From Flavobacterium enshiense (GTDB lineage Bacteria; Bacteroidota; Bacteroidia; Flavobacteriales; Flavobacteriaceae): a stretch of 64,000 nucleotides of DNA. The DNA is taken from contig NZ_CP090376.1 of the NCBI RefSeq assembly GCF_022836875.1, positions 2,666,001-2,730,000 of the forward strand, written 5' to 3'. Numbering within the stretch: position 1 is the stretch's first letter; every line of letters begins with the position of its first letter. Positions 52,554 through 61,608 of the stretch are shown here, in pieces. A program made the position numbers and the translations under genes. The notes beneath the pieces are model-generated. The model was not told where the DNA came from and ran no database searches. It saw nothing but the letters and a program-made list of their open reading frames with translations.

Positions 52554-54137
52554 TTAATTAATTAAAGGCATTTTAATAGTAAAGGTACTTCCCTTCCCTT
52601 TTTCACTTTCCACAAAAATCTGACCATTATGGTCATCCACAATTCTTTTTACATAAGCCAACCCTAAACCGTGTCCTTTAACATTGTGTAAATCACCGGT
52701 ATGCTCCCTGTAAAATTTTTCAAATATTCTTTTTAAGGCCACTTTGCTCATTCCGGCTCCGTGATCTTTTACGGATATAAGGACAAAATCTTTCACATTT
52801 TCCGTTGAAACCTCAATTAATGGGGCTTCTGGAGAATATTTTATGGCGTTGTCCAGAATATTAACCATGACGTTGGTAAAGTGAACATCATTCAGCAAAA
52901 TTGTGTTCCGTTTTGCCTGAAGATTGCTCTTAATTACACCGCCGCGATCTTCTACGATCAGGTTAACGTGCTCGATTGCGTCTTCAATAATTTCATGAAC
53001 GTTCGTCGGTTCTTTGCTTATTTCCAATTCCCTTCGTTCCAACTTGGAAATTCGGAGAACGTTTTCCACCTGGGCATGCATTCGTTTGTTTTCATCACGA
53101 ATCATTTGCAGATAGCGTTCCACTTTTTCCCGGTCTTCCATGATTTTTGGGTTTTTAATCGCATCTAAAGCAAGATTGATGGTTGCAATAGGCGTTTTAA
53201 ACTCATGGGTCATATTGTTGATGAAATCGGTTTTAATTTCCGAAATCTGCTTTTGCTTTATCAATTGGTTTAGCGCACTGAAATAAGCAACAATAATTAC
53301 CAAAGTAAAAATCAGCGAAAGCGATGTAATCCCGATCAGCGATGAAAACAGGAATTTTCCTTTTTGAGGGAAACTTACCATTAGCTGATATTTATTTTCA
53401 TTGTCGTTATCGGTAAAGACTGGAATTCCGTAGGTTGATGCCCTATCGTAATTAAAATCTTCCGATTTGACTTTGGTCGCCAGTCCGTTGCTGTAAATCC
53501 CGAATTCAAAAGGGGTTTTTACACCGTACTGCCGCAATTCATTTTCTAGCATGGCTTTAAGGCGCTCTTTTGAAATCCGCTCTTGTATCGGTTTCAAGTC
53601 TGCAAAATCTTTAAACATGATTTCATACTGTGCTTTATCCAGAATGTCCAGACTTCCGGATTTTTCAATCGTCACATCGGGCGTATTGGATTTATGAATT
53701 CCAGAATTATCAATCATATTCCCACTATAAATTTCTGTTTTTCGTTTGGCAACGAAACTTTTTAAGGGAATGGAATCAGAATTTTTATCAAAGAACGAAC
53801 GGTTTAAACTATAATCTTCTGAAATGATGGTATTGGAATAAATGATCTGCTCATTTGTCTTCGGATCTCGCTCTACAAAGAAATATTCCTTTAACTCACT
53901 TCGTTTTGGCGCCCTTCCGGTACTATCTTTCAGTTTGTTGTATGTGTTCAAAAACTCAAATGCCTCCTGCTGCTGCAGTTTGTTGGCAACATTTCCTATA
54001 ACCTGCTGAACATGAAACTTGAACTGTTCTTCGTTATTTTTATAAGAAGTTTCAATCCAATACAATTGAACGAGAATTATCCCCAAAAGAGACATACTCA
54101 TTAAAACAACAAGTAATCGGAAACGCGTTTTATTCAT
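52554..54137 (-). CDS. Sensor histidine kinase (RprX type)
   Basis: The 527-residue inner-membrane kinase has a helix at 7-28, a large periplasmic sensor domain (about 29-275), a second helix (about 270-292), then HisKA with the phospho-histidine in NNMTHEFKTPIATI (about 312). It ends in HATPase (N box ILDNAIKYSPEA, G1 KDHGAGM, G2 KGHGLGLAYVK). There is no HAMP domain that I can recognise. The promoter box sits only 5 nt before the ATG, which suggests a leaderless transcript. Confidence 0.92.
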   Translation of the reverse strand: MNKTRFRLLVVLMSMSLLGIILVQLYWIETSYKNNEEQFKFHVQQVIGNVANKLQQQEAFEFLNTYNKLKDSTGRAPKRSELKEYFFVERDPKTNEQIIYSNTIISEDYSLNRSFFDKNSDSIPLKSFVAKRKTEIYSGNMIDNSGIHKSNTPDVTIEKSGSLDILDKAQYEIMFKDFADLKPIQERISKERLKAMLENELRQYGVKTPFEFGIYSNGLATKVKSEDFNYDRASTYGIPVFTDNDNENKYQLMVSFPQKGKFLFSSLIGITSLSLIFTLVIIVAYFSALNQLIKQKQISEIKTDFINNMTHEFKTPIATINLALDAIKNPKIMEDREKVERYLQMIRDENKRMHAQVENVLRISKLERRELEISKEPTNVHEIIEDAIEHVNLIVEDRGGVIKSNLQAKRNTILLNDVHFTNVMVNILDNAIKYSPEAPLIEVSTENVKDFVLISVKDHGAGMSKVALKRIFEKFYREHTGDLHNVKGHGLGLAYVKRIVDDHNGQIFVESEKGKGSTFTIKMPLIN

Positions 54138-54142
54138 CCAAA

Positions 54143-54150
54143 CAAAATTA
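54143..54150 (-). promoter_or_regulatory. Promoter -7 box directly before the histidine kinase gene
   Basis: TAATTTTG on the minus strand fits TAnnTTTG, only 5 nt from the start codon, so the transcript may be leaderless. Confidence 0.5.
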
Positions 54151-54208
54151 ACATTTTAACATTTAGACCTTAAAAACATTAACCAAACATTAACATCTGC
54201 TAAAGTTT

Positions 54209-54793
54209 TTACATTTTATTCAATTCTTTAAGAATTTCACTAACATTCTTTTTGACTTCAGTCAGATCGGTATTTTTCACAATATAATCCGACATAGGGA
54301 TTTTTTTTTCATCAGGCCATTGATGCGCCATCCGTTCCAAAACCTGTTCCTCCGTCACCATATCACGATTCATTACCCTTTGAATTCTTAATTCCTTAGG
54401 TGCGGTAACCAAAATGATTTTATCGCAATCTTTATAACTGCCGCTTTCAAAAAGGATGGCTGCTTCTTTAATAACAAAAGTGTGATCCTTGTGGGCTTTT
54501 ACCCAGTTTAAAAAGTGTTTCCTGACTTCCGGATGAACAATACTGTTTAATTTCTTCAACTGCTCCGGTGCAGAAAAAACGATATCAGCGATTTTCTTTT
54601 TATTTAACCGATTGCCTTCACTGATATTCTCTTCAAAGACCGATTGAATTTTTTTTAGCATTTCAGGAGTGTTCATCAGCTTTTTAGCCTCATCATCAGC
54701 TATATATACTGGAACACCGTGTTCTTCAAAATAACCGGCAACGGTAGATTTTCCGCTTCCAATTCCGCCTGTAAGTCCGATTATCTTTGTCAT
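54209..54793 (-). CDS. coaE: Dephospho-CoA kinase
   Basis: CoaE phosphorylates dephospho-CoA, the last step of coenzyme A synthesis. The 194-residue protein starts MTKIIGLTGGIGSGKSTVAGYF with the P-loop at 8-16 and has DDEAKKL, IVHPEVRKHF and AILFESG. The length is normal. Its ATG lies 1 nt after the stop of the glycosyltransferase gene. CoaBC is encoded 6 kb away in this window. Confidence 0.95.
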   Translation of the reverse strand: MTKIIGLTGGIGSGKSTVAGYFEEHGVPVYIADDEAKKLMNTPEMLKKIQSVFEENISEGNRLNKKKIADIVFSAPEQLKKLNSIVHPEVRKHFLNWVKAHKDHTFVIKEAAILFESGSYKDCDKIILVTAPKELRIQRVMNRDMVTEEQVLERMAHQWPDEKKIPMSDYIVKNTDLTEVKKNVSEILKELNKM

Positions 54794-54794
54794 A

Positions 54795-55793
54795 TTACTT
54801 TTTAAAAAACAATTCCGGGAAAGCTTTCTCAGGCTGTAGCTTTCTTATTTTGATTTTGATGAAAGACTGTAAAAAACCAACCCCATATCCAACAAATTGG
54901 AAAGCTGCTGCAAAAACAGATAAAAATCCAATCCACGGATTCATATTCTCAGTTGCCCCAATCCAGAATAACAGTATAAAATAGGCTGCATATACTTTAA
55001 TCGGAAGAGAAAAACCTACGATTAACAAAATAACCGAAATCACGAATCCGAATAAAAAAAGTGTCGGAAACCAAAATGTTATCTTGCTGTGATTTGGATA
55101 CCATGAATCTAATATTGGTCTAGCTTTACCAAATTTGTTCACTTGTTTGTAGAATTTACCGAAGTCAATCCTGCGTTTATGATATACATAGGAATCTTTA
55201 AAAAGTCGGGTTTTGAAACCCAATTTCCATAAACGAATCGACAAGTCCGGATCTTCGCCGGGATGGATGTTCCCGAAACCGCCGGAAGCTTCAAAAGCCT
55301 TCTTCGACAATCCCATGTTAAAACTCCTAGGCTGGAATTTACCTATCTTTTCAGATCCTCCCCGAACACCTCCGGTTGTCAAAAAAGATGTCATTGTAAA
55401 ATTTATTGCTTTTTGAACGGAAGAAAAAGAATCCAATGCATTATCAGGACCTCCAAAGCAATCCACGAATTCCTTTTTTAGATTTTCATCGACTGATGCC
55501 AAGTAATTTTCAGGTAAAATACAATCAGAATCCAGTATGAGAAAATAACTTCCCATAGCATGTTTCATACCGAAATTTCTAGAATCTCCTGGCCCTGAGT
55601 TAGGTTTATTAAAATAGGAAATAAAAATTTTTCCCTCATATTTTTTCACTACATCATGGCATGGGATTGATGATCCGTCTTCAATGATAACTACCTCAAA
55701 ATCTTCATGATAATCCTGCTCTGCTATACTTTTCAGCAGTTCTTCAACTTCATCAGGACGGTTATAAACCGGAATAATAAACGAAAAATACAT
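54795..55793 (-). CDS. Family 2 glycosyltransferase with C-terminal membrane helices
   Basis: The 332-residue protein has a GT-A domain: YFSFIIPVYNRPDEVEELL (2-20), VVIIEDGS, the DxD-like LILDSDCILP (about 91) and EDPDLSIRL with the acceptor loop (about 189). Three hydrophobic segments follow at about 235-305. It is an inner-membrane sugar transferase with an unknown donor and acceptor. It heads a group with coaE, after which the kinase has its own box. Confidence 0.88.
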   Translation of the reverse strand: MYFSFIIPVYNRPDEVEELLKSIAEQDYHEDFEVVIIEDGSSIPCHDVVKKYEGKIFISYFNKPNSGPGDSRNFGMKHAMGSYFLILDSDCILPENYLASVDENLKKEFVDCFGGPDNALDSFSSVQKAINFTMTSFLTTGGVRGGSEKIGKFQPRSFNMGLSKKAFEASGGFGNIHPGEDPDLSIRLWKLGFKTRLFKDSYVYHKRRIDFGKFYKQVNKFGKARPILDSWYPNHSKITFWFPTLFLFGFVISVILLIVGFSLPIKVYAAYFILLFWIGATENMNPWIGFLSVFAAAFQFVGYGVGFLQSFIKIKIRKLQPEKAFPELFFKK

Positions 55794-55812
55794 TACTGCA
55801 ACTAAATTTTAA

Positions 55813-55820
55813 CAAAGATA
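55813..55820 (-). promoter_or_regulatory. Promoter -7 box for the glycosyltransferase gene
   Basis: TATCTTTG on the minus strand fits TAnnTTTG, 19 nt before the ATG. Confidence 0.55.
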
Positions 55821-55834
55821 CTGCTATAAAAACG

Positions 55835-55860
55835 AAAAGCCGCTTCAGAAAGCGGCTTTT
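55835..55860. terminator. Strong terminator hairpin between the glycosyltransferase gene and a broken T9SS cargo
   Basis: A perfect 11-bp stem (55835-55845 with 55850-55860) has a 4-nt loop and A/T ends. It faces the orphan sorting-domain remnant at 55882-56082. Confidence 0.8.
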
Positions 55861-55881
55861 TAAAGTATTTAATCGATTTTG

Positions 55882-56082
55882 TTATTGTTTTACTACTTTT
55901 ATTGTTTTGGTTAAACCTTCAGCGGTAACTTTAACAATATAGTTTCCTGCATTTAAGTTTGACATATCGATTTGTCCTTGTGCAACATTTAATGTTTTCG
56001 ACATTACTTTCTGCCCTAACATATTGTAAACTTCAACAGAAGAAATTTTAGTTGCGTATGATAATTCAAAACAATTAAACTT
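55882..56082 (-). pseudogene. Orphan type IX sorting domain, C-terminal remnant of a secreted protein
   Basis: On the minus strand the frame is open from about 56082 to the TAA at 55882. It reads FELSYATKISSVEVYNMLGQ, then KVMSKTL, and closes NLNAGNYIVKVTAEG, TKTIKVVKQ. This is the classic type A sorting domain (Por_Secre_tail) that directs proteins to type IX secretion. It has no start codon near its beginning, no signal peptide and an upstream stop (TAG). The terminator of the original gene is intact. It is the decayed end of a lost cargo gene. Confidence 0.85.
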
Positions 56083-56180
56083 CTATATTTTATTTATAAA
56101 TCCCAATCATGTTTTTATATTAAAAATCATTTTTTTCTGATAACCAAATTGAAATCTATATTATTAAATTACAAAGCATA
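56083..56180. other. Short AT-rich gap next to the sorting-domain remnant
   Basis: About 100 bp, very AT-rich, with no coding sequence or motif that I can support. The body of the lost cargo gene does not continue here. Confidence 0.5.
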
Positions 56181-56209
56181 AAAAAACTCACGACCAGCGT
56201 GAGTTTTTT
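56181..56209 (-). terminator. Terminator of fabV
   Basis: A perfect 12-bp stem (56181-56192 with 56198-56209) with A/T tracts. Confidence 0.85.
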
Positions 56210-56230
56210 ATACTATTTATTTGAAATTAT

Positions 56231-57421
56231 TTAAGCAATACTTGGTACCTGAACCATCTCATCAGCATCGGCCAGATAATCCACCCCTTCAAAACCAAAT
56301 CCGAACAAGTTTAGAAAATCTTGCTTATAACCCGCTAAATCACCTATTTCTGCAAGAGATTCTGTTGTGGATTCATTCCATAATTCAGCAATTCTTCCCT
56401 GAACATCTTCCCTCATTTCCCAATCATCAATTCGGATTCTTCCTTTATCATCGGTTGGAATTGCAGCACCGTTATATAAACGCTGTTGGAACAATCGTTG
56501 CATTTGTTCGATACAACCTTCATGGATTCCCTCCTCTTTCATGATTTTATATAACAATGATATATAAAGCGGAATCACAGGAATTGCTGAACTTGCCTGA
56601 GTTACCAAAGCTTTGTTAACCGAAACATATGCTTTTCCGTTAATGTCTTTTAATTTATCTGTAATTTCGAAAGCAGTAGCCTCCAAGTGGTCTTTTGCTC
56701 TTCCGATAGTACCTTTTCTGTAAACCGCTTCTGTAACTTCTGGCCCGATATAAGAATAAGCAACTGTCATAGCTCCATCAGCTAATACATCTGCCGCTTT
56801 CATGGCATCCATCCACATTGACCAGTCTTCACCTCCCATAACAACAACAGTGTTGTCAATATCTTCCTGGTTAGCCGGATCAATAGAAACCTGAGAAACA
56901 TTTCCTGTGTGGAAATCAACTGTTTTATTTGTAAAAGTATTTCCGATAGGTTTTAAAACCGAACGGTGCGTAACACCCGTTGTAGGATGAACACGAACCG
57001 GCGAAGCTAAACTGTAGATTACCAAATCAACCTGACCTAAATCAGTTTTAATCATATCGATAGTTTGCTGTTTTACTTCATTTGAAAAAGCATCACCATT
57101 AATACTTTTAGCATATAAACCAGCTTTCTTAGCCTCTTGTTCAAAAGCCGCTGTATTATACCAACCCGGCGAAGCTGTTTTTCCTTCCGCTGGTTCTTTT
57201 TCAAAAAACACACCTATAGTAGAAGCATTTGAACCAAAAGCACTGGTAATTCTCGATGCTAAACCAAATCCTGTTGAAGCACCTATAACCAATACACGTT
57301 TTGGCGCGTTAATTTCACCTTTTGATTTTACATATTCAATTTGATTTTTTACGTTTTGTTCGCACCCTTTTGGATGAGCGGTCAAACAGATAAATCCTCG
57401 CATTCTAGGTTCTATAATCAT
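56231..57421 (-). CDS. fabV: Enoyl-ACP / trans-2-enoyl-CoA reductase, FabV type
   Basis: The 396-residue protein belongs to the long SDR-type enoyl reductases that finish each round of fatty-acid elongation, or reduce crotonyl-CoA. It has the NADH-binding VLVIGASTGFGLASR (about 43-57), SPGWYNTAAFEQ and the catalytic Tyr-x8-Lys within EAVYRKGTIGRAKDHL. FabV enzymes are known to resist triclosan. It is monocistronic with a promoter box 58 nt upstream. Confidence 0.95.
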   Translation of the reverse strand: MIIEPRMRGFICLTAHPKGCEQNVKNQIEYVKSKGEINAPKRVLVIGASTGFGLASRITSAFGSNASTIGVFFEKEPAEGKTASPGWYNTAAFEQEAKKAGLYAKSINGDAFSNEVKQQTIDMIKTDLGQVDLVIYSLASPVRVHPTTGVTHRSVLKPIGNTFTNKTVDFHTGNVSQVSIDPANQEDIDNTVVVMGGEDWSMWMDAMKAADVLADGAMTVAYSYIGPEVTEAVYRKGTIGRAKDHLEATAFEITDKLKDINGKAYVSVNKALVTQASSAIPVIPLYISLLYKIMKEEGIHEGCIEQMQRLFQQRLYNGAAIPTDDKGRIRIDDWEMREDVQGRIAELWNESTTESLAEIGDLAGYKQDFLNLFGFGFEGVDYLADADEMVQVPSIA

Positions 57422-57479
57422 GTCCTAATATTTTATTTATGTGGTTTTAGTTTGTTATTTGTATGAAAATAAAGCATAG

Positions 57480-57487
57480 CAAAAGTA
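57480..57487 (-). promoter_or_regulatory. Promoter -7 box for fabV
   Basis: TACTTTTG on the minus strand fits TAnnTTTG, 58 nt before the ATG. Confidence 0.55.
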
Positions 57488-57497
57488 AGTTAAAAAA

Positions 57498-59150
57498 TTA
57501 ATTCAACAACGCTTTTGCATGATTTAGCGCCGAATCAGAAATGTCTTTACCTGACAGCATTTCGGCAATTTCAGCAATTCTTTCTTCTTCAGAAAGTAAC
57601 TTCAATTCGGAAATCGTACTTTCACCAAAAGCCGATTTAAATACTTTATAGTGTTGCTGCCCTTTAGCAGCTATTTGAGGCAGATGTGTAATGGCAAAAA
57701 CCTGCATTTGAGCACTCATCGCTTTCATGATATCCCCCATTTTATGAGCAATCTCCCCAGACACTCCGGTATCGATTTCATCAAAAATGATGGTCGGCAA
57801 TTTGGAATATTCAGCCAAAATCGATTTTACAGCTAGCATAATTCGTGATAATTCCCCGCCTGAGGCTACTTTTTTCAACAGACCAAAATCAGTTCCTTTA
57901 TTTGCTGAGAATAACAACAGAACTTCGTCTTTTCCTAAAGCAGTATAAGTATCTGATGACTTAATTTCAAACTGAAAACGGGCATTTGGCATTCCGAGTT
58001 GCGCAAGCACAGAAGTAATCTTATCCGTTAAAATTGGCACAGCGTTTCTTCTGTTGGCTGAAATTGAATCCGCCAACACATCGAGCCTTTCAACATGTTT
58101 CAGAATTTCATTCTCTAATTTATTGATCGTATTCTCCAAATCGTCGGCTAAAACAACCTTAGAATCCAGATTATTTTGAATCTCAAGCAACTCTTCCACG
58201 GTATTCACCTGATGCTTCTTTTGCAGGGAATAAATGGTTTGCAATTTTTGATGAACCAAATCAAGCTGCTCCGGATCGTTGATCAGCTTTTCAGATTGAT
58301 TGTAAAGTTCGTTTGAAATATCGTCAAATTCAATCAACAAAGAGGACACTCGTTCTGCCAACTCACTGAATTCAGGTGTCAAACCAGATATTTTTTGCAG
58401 TGAAGCTTTTACTTCCTTTATGCTTTGGATGATTCCGATTTGCTCTTCATTAGTCAAAGCAATAGATTTATCCAAAGCTTCTTTTATAAACTCAACATTA
58501 TTGAGCTTTTCATAAATATTCTCAAGTTCGGATTGCTCACCCGCTTTTAAATTGGCAGCAAGCAACTCTTCAAGTAAAAAAGAATTGTAATCCTGTTCTT
58601 TTGTCAAGGCATCTTTTTCAGAAATCAGTTTCTTTAACTGACTCTTAACCGATTTGTACTCTGATAATTGAACACTATATTGTCTTAAAACTTCAGAATT
58701 CCCGGCAACAGCGTCCAAAATCTGAATCTGATAAGCTTCTTCCGATAATTCTCTTGTTTGATTTTGTGAATGGATATCAAGTAGAAATTCACCCAATTCC
58801 TGTAATTCATTCAGATTTACCGGACTGTCATTTACAAATGCCCTTGATTTTCCGGAAGGGAGAATTTCCCTTCTGATAATGGTAAGATCTTCATAATCCA
58901 AATCATTATCTGAGAAAAAAGATCTTAAATTGTATTTATCAATCTTAAACTGTGCTTCTATTACACACTTTTGCTCTTTGTCCTTTAAGGAAGTCAAATC
59001 TGCCCGTTTGCCTAAAACCAAACCCAAAGCTCCTAAAAGAATAGACTTTCCTGCACCTGTTTCCCCGGTAATGATAGACAATTGTCCGGAAAAATTCATT
59101 TCCAACTGTTCAATCAGCGCGAAGTTCTTGATAGTTAAGTGTGTAAGCAT
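57498..59150 (-). CDS. recN: DNA repair protein RecN
   Basis: The 550-residue SMC-like ATPase acts in double-strand break repair. It has Walker A in IITGETGAGKSILLGALGLVLGKRAD (about 27-52), two long coiled coils (about 155-345) around a hinge, and the C-terminal signature SGGELSRIMLAVK with Walker B IFDEIDTGVSGEIA (about 452). The length is normal. It has its own box inside the end of porD, so it can be expressed apart from the upstream genes. Confidence 0.95.
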   Translation of the reverse strand: MLTHLTIKNFALIEQLEMNFSGQLSIITGETGAGKSILLGALGLVLGKRADLTSLKDKEQKCVIEAQFKIDKYNLRSFFSDNDLDYEDLTIIRREILPSGKSRAFVNDSPVNLNELQELGEFLLDIHSQNQTRELSEEAYQIQILDAVAGNSEVLRQYSVQLSEYKSVKSQLKKLISEKDALTKEQDYNSFLLEELLAANLKAGEQSELENIYEKLNNVEFIKEALDKSIALTNEEQIGIIQSIKEVKASLQKISGLTPEFSELAERVSSLLIEFDDISNELYNQSEKLINDPEQLDLVHQKLQTIYSLQKKHQVNTVEELLEIQNNLDSKVVLADDLENTINKLENEILKHVERLDVLADSISANRRNAVPILTDKITSVLAQLGMPNARFQFEIKSSDTYTALGKDEVLLLFSANKGTDFGLLKKVASGGELSRIMLAVKSILAEYSKLPTIIFDEIDTGVSGEIAHKMGDIMKAMSAQMQVFAITHLPQIAAKGQQHYKVFKSAFGESTISELKLLSEEERIAEIAEMLSGKDISDSALNHAKALLN

Positions 59151-59178
59151 AAATTGTGTCTGAAGATAGATTAAAACA

Positions 59179-59186
59179 CAAATTTA
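59179..59186 (-). promoter_or_regulatory. Promoter -7 box for recN within the end of porD
   Basis: TAAATTTG on the minus strand fits TAnnTTTG, 28 nt before the recN ATG. It overlaps the porD stop codon. Confidence 0.5.
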
Positions 59187-60071
59187 GTATTTTATATTAT
59201 TCCATTTTGAGGAATTTAAAGGAGAAATCCTGTTGAGGGTATCCGATAAATCAGTGATGTCAACACTAGGTCCTCCTGAGAAAATGTACACGATTTCATC
59301 AGCCTTAGCGTCAAAAAAGACTCTTGTTATAAAAGCATTCGGACGAACAGAATGTATTTTGGAAACCGTTTTAATGGCTTTAGAAATATTTTGCTTAGCC
59401 GTTTTCTGATCTTCCGCCATTTTATCCATACCCAACTGATGGTATTCATATAAGGCTTCACGATAAGGCGTAAAAGTGTTTGACAGCAAATCGTTAATCA
59501 GGTAATATCTATTTTGCTTTTTTTCAGTTTGTGTCCAACCGGCAGAACCGCTTGACTGGGCAAGGTTCGCCATATTGGAAGCAGCTTCCAGGTATTTGGT
59601 ACCTCCCTGATTTGAAAAAGTATCGGCATCCAAACCTATAATTATATTAGCATAAAAAGCCACCATAGCTACTAAATTAGAATCATAGCTATTTGGATTG
59701 TAAACAAAGTTTTCAAATTCTACATATCTGAAGTTAAACTCTTTATCATTAAAGTTAAAAACAGGTGATGTATATGTTGAATTAAAAACAGGTCTTGAGG
59801 ACTGCACCTGAAGCGTACACTGAAAATCATTAGAATCGTACGACTGAATAGTGATGAACATGCTGCAATCGATACGTTCATTATTGGCGAAGTTTTTAGT
59901 AGACCATTTGGTATTATTTACAAACTCTCCCAACGAACGCTCCAACGTCTTAAATATCTGCACATTAGCCGATGTAATCTGATCATAATTAACCTTTACA
60001 GTACATTTCAACTCTTGGCTATAACCAAAAAGTGAAACAAATAAAAGTCCGAAAAGAATCCAATTACGCAT
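59184..60071 (-). CDS. porD: Type IX secretion protein PorD-like (DUF4835)
   Basis: The 295-residue precursor has a signal peptide ending at YSQ (about 19) and then ELKCTVKVNYDQITSANVQIFKTLERSLGEFVNNTKW, the DUF4835 start. DUF4835 includes PorD, a factor needed for type IX secretion in Porphyromonas; its exact role is not known. An N-terminal beta-rich half precedes a helical half with repeated Tyr/Asn motifs. It overlaps coaBC by 8 nt, as is common in this order, and precedes recN. Confidence 0.87.
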   Translation of the reverse strand: MRNWILFGLLFVSLFGYSQELKCTVKVNYDQITSANVQIFKTLERSLGEFVNNTKWSTKNFANNERIDCSMFITIQSYDSNDFQCTLQVQSSRPVFNSTYTSPVFNFNDKEFNFRYVEFENFVYNPNSYDSNLVAMVAFYANIIIGLDADTFSNQGGTKYLEAASNMANLAQSSGSAGWTQTEKKQNRYYLINDLLSNTFTPYREALYEYHQLGMDKMAEDQKTAKQNISKAIKTVSKIHSVRPNAFITRVFFDAKADEIVYIFSGGPSVDITDLSDTLNRISPLNSSKWNNIKY

Positions 60072-61272
60072 ACTGTTTTATTATTTTATTAACGATGTCC
60101 CGAGCTACTTCTTCTTTGGATTTTAAATCCATAGGTTCAATTACAAAGTTCTTATCGATAAAAGTTACCTTATTGGTTGCTTTCCCAAAACCGGCCCCTT
60201 CATCATTTAACGAATTAAGAACAATCAAATCTAAGTTTTTTTTCTGAATTTTTTGCTTAGCGTGTTCAATTTCATTCTCCGTTTCCAAAGCAAATCCGAT
60301 TAAAAACTGATGTTTTTTTATTTCACCAAGCGAAGCAAGGATATCTTTTGTCTTTTCCAATTCGATGGAAAACGCTTCATCGTTCTTTTTTATTTTCTGT
60401 GAAGCTACATTTTTTGGACGGTAGTCCGCTACAGCAGCAGCAGCTACAGCCACATCAACGTCGTTAAAGTATCGGTGACAAACATCATACATTTCCTGAG
60501 CAGAAGTTACTCTTTCGACCTTTACCAAACCATGCTTTAACTGAAGATGGGTAGGCCCGGAAACAAGGATGACTTCCGCACCTAAATCGGCTGCGGCCTC
60601 AGCAATATCAAATCCCATTTTTCCCGTGGAATGATTTCCAACAAAGCGCACCGGATCGATGGCTTCATAAGTAGGCCCGGCCGTAACCAATATTTTTTTT
60701 CCTTTTAAAGGGAGTTTACTCTCAATATCTTTTTCAAGAAAGGCAACAATGTTTTCCGGTTCTGCCATTCTGCCCTCACCTGAAAGTCCGCTGGCTAATT
60801 CACCGCTTTCTGCTGGAATCATGATATTTCCAAAATTCTGCAAAGCTTCAAAATTAGCTAATGTAGATGGGTGTTTGTACATATCCAGGTCCATTGCAGG
60901 TGCAAAATAAACCGGACATTTTGCCGATAAATAAGTAGCGATTAAGAGATTGTCGCAATTGCCGTTCACCATTTTGGAAAGTGTGTTGGCAGTTGCTGGA
61001 GCAATGAGCATCAAGTCGGCCCAAAGTCCAAAATCCACGTGATTGTTCCATTCAGCTTCCTCTTCCTCTTCATTGATAAAAGTAGCGTAAACCGGATTTT
61101 TGGAAAGCGTGGACAGCGTTAGCGGAGTAACAAAATCTTTAGAAGCAGGTGTCATGATTACCTGAACCTGAGCACCTGCTTTTATAAGTAGTCTAACTAA
61201 CGTTGCTGTTTTATATGCGGCTATCCCTCCGGAAACACCGAGTAATACTTTTTTACCGCTTAAAACAGACAT
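60064..61272 (-). CDS. coaBC: Bifunctional phosphopantothenoylcysteine decarboxylase / phosphopantothenate-cysteine ligase
   Basis: The 402-residue fusion does two steps of coenzyme A synthesis. The N-terminal flavin decarboxylase (1-185) has GVSGGIAAYKTATLVRLL (8-25), the active histidine in NHVDFGLWAD and MLIAPATANTLSKM. The C-terminal ligase (about 190-400) has ILVTAGPTYEAIDPVRFVGNHSTGKMG and NDEAFSIELEKTKDIL. The CoaC motif usually written PAMN is PAMD here (PAMDLDMY), a change I recall as normal in Bacteroidetes. Confidence 0.95.
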   Translation of the reverse strand: MSVLSGKKVLLGVSGGIAAYKTATLVRLLIKAGAQVQVIMTPASKDFVTPLTLSTLSKNPVYATFINEEEEEAEWNNHVDFGLWADLMLIAPATANTLSKMVNGNCDNLLIATYLSAKCPVYFAPAMDLDMYKHPSTLANFEALQNFGNIMIPAESGELASGLSGEGRMAEPENIVAFLEKDIESKLPLKGKKILVTAGPTYEAIDPVRFVGNHSTGKMGFDIAEAAADLGAEVILVSGPTHLQLKHGLVKVERVTSAQEMYDVCHRYFNDVDVAVAAAAVADYRPKNVASQKIKKNDEAFSIELEKTKDILASLGEIKKHQFLIGFALETENEIEHAKQKIQKKNLDLIVLNSLNDEGAGFGKATNKVTFIDKNFVIEPMDLKSKEEVARDIVNKIIKQYA

Positions 61273-61281
61273 AGTTTTGTT

Positions 61282-61602
61282 TTATTGTTGATTAGAATCT
61301 CTGTAATAGATTTTACCCTCTAACCACTCTTGAACTGCTAATGCATGTGGTTTTGGCAACTTTTCGTAAAACTTCGAAACTTCGATTTGCTCTTTGTTTT
61401 CGAAGATTTCTTCAAGACTATCATTGTAAGTAGCAAACTCCTCCAACTTATCAATCAATTCTTTTTTGATTTCAGAATTGATTTGATTAGCTCTTCTTGC
61501 CATAATAGTAATCGCTTCATACACATTTCCCGTTGGCTCTTCGATTTTACTTTTATTGTAGGTAACCGTGTTTACAGGAGCTGTAGTCTTCTTTAAATCC
61601 AT
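61282..61602 (-). CDS. rpoZ: RNA polymerase omega subunit (Bacteroidetes type)
   Basis: The 106-residue protein matches the Rpb6/omega family by TGNVYEAITIMARRANQINSEIKKELIDKLEEF (about 24-57), which sits against the beta-prime subunit and helps assembly. Bacteroidetes omega proteins are longer and more divergent than the E. coli protein. It is placed between bamD (6-nt gap) and coaBC (9-nt gap). Confidence 0.9.
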   Translation of the reverse strand: MDLKKTTAPVNTVTYNKSKIEEPTGNVYEAITIMARRANQINSEIKKELIDKLEEFATYNDSLEEIFENKEQIEVSKFYEKLPKPHALAVQEWLEGKIYYRDSNQQ

Positions 61603-61608
61603 ACTTAA

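Noticed and set aside
60064..61272. PAMD in place of PAMN in CoaBC as a broken active site
   Set aside because: I recall the same form as normal in Bacteroidetes CoaBC; every other motif is intact.
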